Assembly (NCBI GenBank): GCA_037355855.1
Contig: CM074760.1
Location: forward strand, 4,456,501 to 4,520,500
DNA length: 64,000 nt
Direction of reading: 5' to 3'
Source: Pseudo-nitzschia pungens
Lineage: Eukaryota; Bacillariophyta; Bacillariophyceae; Bacillariales; Bacillariaceae
Positions within the stretch are counted from its first letter, which is position 1. Each line of letters begins with the position of its first letter. The position numbers were made by a program, and so were the translations under genes. This document shows positions 59,490 to 64,000 of this stretch, in pieces. Below the pieces are notes generated by a model. The model ran no database searches, had not been told where the DNA came from, and worked only from the letters and a program-made list of their open reading frames with translations.

Positions 59490-61945
59490 TTACTCCTCCA
59501 TTTTAGTGCTATCCCTGCAATAATAGGGATGGACTCTTCTAATGTTAACCCGGTCGGTTACAAAGGGAGCAGTTTCAATAGTCACAGTTCCATTGTCATG
59601 GGCCTTGAGCACCTTGTAAGGTCCTTGTCGTGGGAAGGATAGTTTTGGAATAATGCCCTTCCTTTCCAGGGTGACATAGTCTCCTTCCTTGTAGACATGG
59701 GGAATCCTCTTCTGGTTCTCCCTGGCGTTACTCTTGTGGATACTCTTTTGTTTCCTTGCTTGGATTGCTTCCCAATCCACTGGGAAATTCACAGGCATAA
59801 ACATGTCCCTTCCAAACACCAATTGTGCTGGGGAATACCCCAGAGTTGTATGGATGGCGCTTCTGATAGCATACGCCGCTTTGGTGGTGAATTCCTCAAA
59901 AGGATCCTTCTCGTGGAGGTCCCTTTGTTCCAGTTTGAAGGACAATAGGCAGTCTTTCAGGACCTGGTGGATCCTTTCCAACACTGAGTTGGATTGTGGG
60001 TTCCAAGCGCCACTGGGCTTTCTTTTCATCCCCATGTTATCACAGAGCTCTTGGAACTCTGCTTTGAACTCACTCCCGCCATCAAAGCCAATTTCCTTTG
60101 GGCGCGGGTATCTTGCTAGCCAGGTACTGTCCAACAAACATTGAGTTTCTGCTGCATTTGGGGAGTCCTTCAGGTGAGCCAGTTCAAACCATCCGGTCAC
60201 TGGATCCACCATGGTGAGGACATGGATATGGTAGTCTTTACCATTTTTGTTGTGGACAGTTGCAGGTCCCCAGAGGTCGACGTTGACCCTCTGCCATTTG
60301 GTGACTTCAACTGCTTTCTCCGGTAGTAGTCCATACTTCTTCAGGCCGCTCTTCTTAAACATCTGGCATGTGTGGCAGTGTTTGCAGAGGTCCTGGACGT
60401 CCTTTCGTAGGCCTTTCCAGGTGAATACTGATCGAATGCTCTGTTCCATTCTCTTTTCTCCGGGATGGACCAGCATGGTGTGGTACCATTCCATAACTCT
60501 ATCTTTGAGTTTGTCCGGGATCAGAATCTTCCCTTCTTTGTGGATCAGACTATAACCTTCCACATTTTTGGTGGTTAGTCGTGTGTCTTTTTCCAGAGCA
60601 CTTGTGATTTCTGTGTCCTTCTGTTGGTAGAACTGGATCATGTCCGGGGCAAGTGGGAATGCACTATTGCCCTGGAATTCTTCCAGCGCTTCTTCTCCAA
60701 GGGGGAATAGGAGTTGTCGGAGGTGCTCTTCCTCATCCGCGTAGGTGAGGGGCTTATTTGGTGGTAGCCATTCCACTGTGTCTGCTGGATCATCTGTAAT
60801 ATCCAGGCGTGACGCGTCTGCTGCGTCATTGTCTTTGCCAGCAACATGCTTGACTACCGGGTGGAACTCCTCCATGAGAAGGCGCCACCAGACCATCCTT
60901 TGGGTGGGCATCTGTTGGTAGAGCAAGTTAAGGTGGTCTGTGTGAATAATCACATCTTGGCCTCGTAGGATTCCTTCAAATGTTTTGAGTCCTTCCACTA
61001 TTCCAAGGAGTTCTTTTTCTCCTACAGTGTAATTGAGTTGCGCTGAATTCAATTTCCTTGTGTAGAATCCAAGGGGTTTGCCATCTTGGCATACAGTTGC
61101 TCCCAGTTGCCTGTCACTGGCGTCTGAGTAGAGATGAAATGGTTTTGTAAAGTCCGGGAATGCAAGCTTTGCTTCCTCTGCAAGCATCCTCTTCGCCTCC
61201 ATGAAAGCTTTCTGCTCTGCTGGACCCCAGTACCAGTTCATTTTGCCCTTTTTCCCTGCTAGTTTGTTTAGGGGGGCTAGGATGTGGGAGCGCCGCTTCC
61301 ACATATCCCTGTAGAAATTCACCATTCCAAGAAACATCTTGAGTTGCTTGGTATTCTTGGGGGCTTCCAGGCGCTTCATCGCCTCCAGCTTCTTTGGCTG
61401 GGGTTGAATGCCCTCTGTTGTTAATAGAAATCCCAGATAATCCACTTCTTTTTGCATGAAGAAGGATTTTCTGAGGTTGGCTCGAAAGCCAGCATCATCC
61501 AGTCTCTGTAGGACTGTATCAATTTTGTTGAGGTGGTCCTGTTCCGATTCCCCCTCTCTTTGGATGATTAGGATATCATCGATGTAGACGAGGACGTAGT
61601 CCAGGTTGCCGATTAGGTTCATCATGACTGACTGGAAGATATCAGGTGCACATGTGATTTCCATTGCCAATCTCTTGTAGGCATATTTTCCCCATGGCAA
61701 AATGGTAGAGCAGATTTTCTGGCTCTCCTTGCAAATGGAAATGGTGTAGTAACCCTGGGACAAGTCCAGTGCCGTAGCAGACTTGAATTTCTGTAGTCTC
61801 TGGATTGTTTCCCCTATTCATGGTAGTGGGAATGGTTTTTGCTGTATCGCTGCATTCATCTTCCGAAAGTTGGTGAGAACGCGAATGTCCCCTGTCTTTT
61901 TGGGTTGACAGAAGGTCGGGGACGCCCATGGTGAGTCATCATCAT
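59490..61945 (-). pseudogene. gypsy 2 pol: RT-RNase H-integrase
   Basis: Open for 757 codons from about 61763. The RT upstream part (SPWASPTFCQPKKTG, VLTNFRKMNAAIQQKPFPLP) is cut by an in-frame TGA where family members carry a codon before I-G-E-T-I. RT motifs are ATALDLSQGYYTI, ILPWGKYAYKRLAM and VYIDDILII. The RNase H has HLYSDASDRQLGATV and IHTDHLNLLY. The integrase has an HHCC finger (YHTMLVHPGEKR ... CKHCHTC), catalytic D (VNVDLWGPA), D (GFDGGSEFK) and E (NSVLERIHQV), and a C-terminal GPY/F module (RQGPYKVL). All catalytic residues of this part are intact. The frameshift near 61945 and the TGA make it a pseudogene. Confidence 0.9.
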
Positions 61946-62761
61946 GGGGGAGTTTTCCAGGACTCCAATATCACAGAGCCTGGTGATCTCCTTTCGAAGT
62001 GCTTGTTCAAAGGCATGGGGCACTGAATAGTACCTCTGCCGGACCGGTTTGACCCCTGGTTGGAGTTCGATTGATACCGGTTCTATATTTTTGAGCAGTC
62101 CCAGCCCTCCTCCAAAGAGTGTTGGGAACTTCTTCAGGGTTTTCTTTAAGGCTTCCTTGGACGCGTCTGTGATCTCCAGGTCATTGACCATGGCGTCTAT
62201 ATCGACTTTGGAGTAATCTGCATCCAGGATTTTGGATTGCCTTTCTTCCTCCTGCTGGAGGATTGGACTCTATGTGTTGGCAAAGAATACTGCCTCACAT
62301 TTGTCCGGGTCCAAGAGCTCCCCCATTCCCTTCATGGGGATGGAGTCACCCTGCCACTCAATTGTTCTGGAGCTGTATTTGATATCCAGTCCGAGTTGCG
62401 CCATCAGATCTGATCCTATGATCATGTCATAAGGTACTTCCTCATGGTGGTGATATTCGTCCACTTGGAAGGTCCATTTGATGGTCTTGGAGTTTGAAAA
62501 TTCTATCAGCCTTAGTCCCACTGAAGCCGCAGACTTGGTTCTGAACTTGCCTCCGTACGTGTTGTAGGTGACAGATCTTTGGTCTCGGTTCGTTAGTTGA
62601 CTTCGGTCGACGAATCGCTTTAGTACGATGGATTTGGAGCAACCAGAGTCCAATAGGCCCCGGAGCATCCTCCCCCTTCCCTTGTGGTCCAATACCTCCA
62701 CACAGACGTTTGCAAACCGGTTGATTATGCGGGGTCCAGTGTGGATGGTATCAGGAGCCAT
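61946..62761 (-). pseudogene. gypsy 2 protease and RT N-terminus
   Basis: Begins at the ATG directly after the gag TGA (TGAATG), same frame as gag. The aspartic protease has LRGLLDSGCSKSIVL (catalytic DSG) and YDMIIGSDLMAQLGLDI. A TAG at 62270-62272 interrupts the frame, which then resumes with SKVDIDAMVNDLEI. The RT entry KKFPTLFGGGLGLLKNIEPV and TRLCDIGVLENSP follow, up to the frameshift. The protease would release mature proteins from the polyprotein. Confidence 0.85.
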
Positions 62762-64000
62762 TCAGTTGTGGGATCCTTTCTTTTTAAAGGTCTTTCTGTA
62801 CTTTCTTCTGTACTCTTTGAGTTCACGTTCGGAGATATTTATCTCATCATCGGAAACCTCATGGTCAGCTTGGGCCGTGGCCAGTACATAAGAGTACTCG
62901 TGGTTTGATAGGTTCCTTCCCCAGTGGGGTTTGGAGTACTGCTCAGAGTCTGAGTCTTCTTTTGCCACAAAATGCTCCTTGAGCAAGTTGATGGTCTCCC
63001 AGTCAAACTTTGCCTTCTTGGGGGGACCACCGGTTAATTTCCAGCATTTGCCGGCATGGACCTTGCCACAGGTCTTGCATAGCTGTTTGTTGCTGTTGTC
63101 CATAGGGCGCTTCTTTTTGCCAGGGGACTTGGCGTGTCCTCCCCCAGAAGTGGCCTTGGGATTCTTCTTGGCGCCGCCGTTTGTCTTTTCAAGGTTATCG
63201 ATGCGCTTCTGGAGGTGTTCCTCCTTCTGGATGGTGGTTTCCAGGTTTTTGAGCTTGTCGATGGTGGTGTTAAAGGAGTGGGTGTAGAGGTCCCATCCAA
63301 TGTGTTCCAGCTTCTCCCTTTGGGAGTGGGTCATGTTGGAATCCAAGATTTCCTTCATTTCTGCTGAGGTGAAACTGGTCGGTGTTTCCGCCTGTTCACT
63401 GCCATATTCCCAGAGACATTCTGGTAGGTAGCTCTGTAATTCGGCCATTCGGTTGGCCCAAGCTCGGATGCCAAATTTGAGGTCCACTCGCATCCCTCGC
63501 GTGAATCTGCGGAGGAGAATATACAAGCGCTTCCAATTGGTGTCATTGCCGAAGATTTTGAGCTTGAGGACATGCATGCATTCTTCCATGACATCCTTCC
63601 TGTACTCCGCGGATTGGTATTACTGGGTAAGGGCGTTTGTTACCCTCTTCTTTGGGATTGGAGATCCGAGGTCTTCGGGCTCTGTTTCCTCATCTGATTT
63701 TGCCTTGGCAGTTTCGGTTTTGTCGGCGTTAGGAGATGTCTCCTTTGCCGTTTCCTTGGAGGCTCCCATGGGAGTTTCCGTGGCGTCTTGCACCATTGAT
63801 AAAAGTATGTTGCTGGCTTGATTGCGCTTTTCAATTTCCTGGATCTTTTTCTGCACCAGTTTGTTATTGTGGATCTTGTGGTTCGGTTCGGCGTAGTAGG
63901 TCCGAGCGAGTGTCCTCTGGACGAGGGACAGTGCCTCGTCAGAGAGGATCCTTTGTAGGACGTCCAGTTTCTGGTCTCCTTGGAGTTTGTCACTGCCAGC
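62762..64000 (-). pseudogene. gypsy 2 gag (5' end outside window)
   Basis: The frame enters at the right edge (GDQKLDVLQRILSDEALSLV), continues through a coiled region (VQKKIQEIEKRNQASNIL), hits an in-frame TAA at 63620-63622, then is open to 62762. A central capsid-like part (WKRLYILLRRFTRGMRVDLK, MAELQSYLPECLWEYG) is followed by a coiled coil (TTIDKLKNLETTIQKEEHL), a Lys-rich segment and the zinc motif CKTCGKVHAGKC (C-x2-C-x3-H-x3-C, each loop one shorter than the usual knuckle). It ends in a basic tail KEYRRKYRKTFKKKGSHN before TGA. Confidence 0.82.

Larger units (their letters stand above)
59231..64000 (-). mobile_element. Ty3/gypsy element 2, decayed, runs off the window
   Basis: Minus-strand LTR retrotransposon: 3' LTR 59484-59231, pol 61945-59490, protease and linker 62761-61946, gag 64000-62762 continuing beyond the right edge. 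In-frame stops at 63620-63622 (TAA), 62762-62764 (TGA), 62270-62272 (TAG) and about 61815 (TGA), with a frameshift near 61945, make it inactive unless the gag/pol TGA is read through. It differs from gypsy 1 in sequence, but its LTR ends are similar. Confidence 0.9.

Noticed and set aside
1..64000. tRNA or rRNA genes
   Set aside because: No cloverleaf with A/B boxes and no rRNA-like stretch was noticed by eye on either strand; a covariance search was not possible.

Overview
The window looks like a repeat-dominated piece of a nuclear genome from a diatom (or close heterokont relative). Two nuclear genes carry a signal peptide followed by an aromatic residue at the predicted cleavage site (dihydrodipicolinate reductase, IA|FQ; tandem UPF0301 protein, GS|FS), the usual bipartite address for a complex plastid. 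GT-AG introns are short, and a copia element has the DSHAD-type protease and RT typical of diatom CoDi elements. Only five ordinary host genes are convincing: a PDZ protein (6350-9203, -), a metaxin/Tom37-like protein (33028-34527, +), a signal-peptide/di-ubiquitin fusion (34621-35655, -), a plastid tandem UPF0301/AlgH-like protein (51226-53463, +) and plastid dapB (53646-54677, -). The last four form two convergent pairs.

The rest is a stack of nested mobile elements. 1-5717: two 5'-truncated non-LTR retrotransposon (LINE) tails lie inside ORF1 of an inverted LINE copy. 9755-14524: a Tc1/mariner-type family is seen as a 96-bp mini-MITE and a ~487-bp MITE interrupted by its presumed 4-kb autonomous relative (DD34E transposase pseudogene, a 7-bp minisatellite and a second, unknown gene). 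15411-31938: a dead Ty3/gypsy element on the minus strand is split by a complete 10.9-kb LINE (16237-27134, 19-bp target-site duplication) and by a solo LTR (30113-30431, 5-bp duplication). 36090-47721: a TIR transposon with an 8-bp duplication was itself hit by a nearly intact Ty1/copia element (36654-46542). 47824-51072: palindromic GTGTCA-rich repeats, a MITE, and a LINE-type 5' leader attached to an unrelated ORF. 55051-56882: three MITE families. 57107-57922: a LINE insertion with a twin-priming inversion. 59231-64000: a second, decayed Ty3/gypsy element running off the window.

The most interesting item is the ubiquitin gene. Its two tandem ubiquitin units have lost both K48 and K63, sit behind a secretory signal without an aromatic +1 residue, and carry a 139-residue tail. 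This suggests ubiquitin of the periplastidal compartment, where ubiquitin-driven protein import (the ERAD-derived SELMA system) occurs without proteasomal degradation. Other noteworthy signals are an in-frame UGA between gag and pol of the young copia element, three overlapping frames in the complete LINE, and 3'-UTR hairpins of the LINE family that show a compensatory base-pair change between copies.
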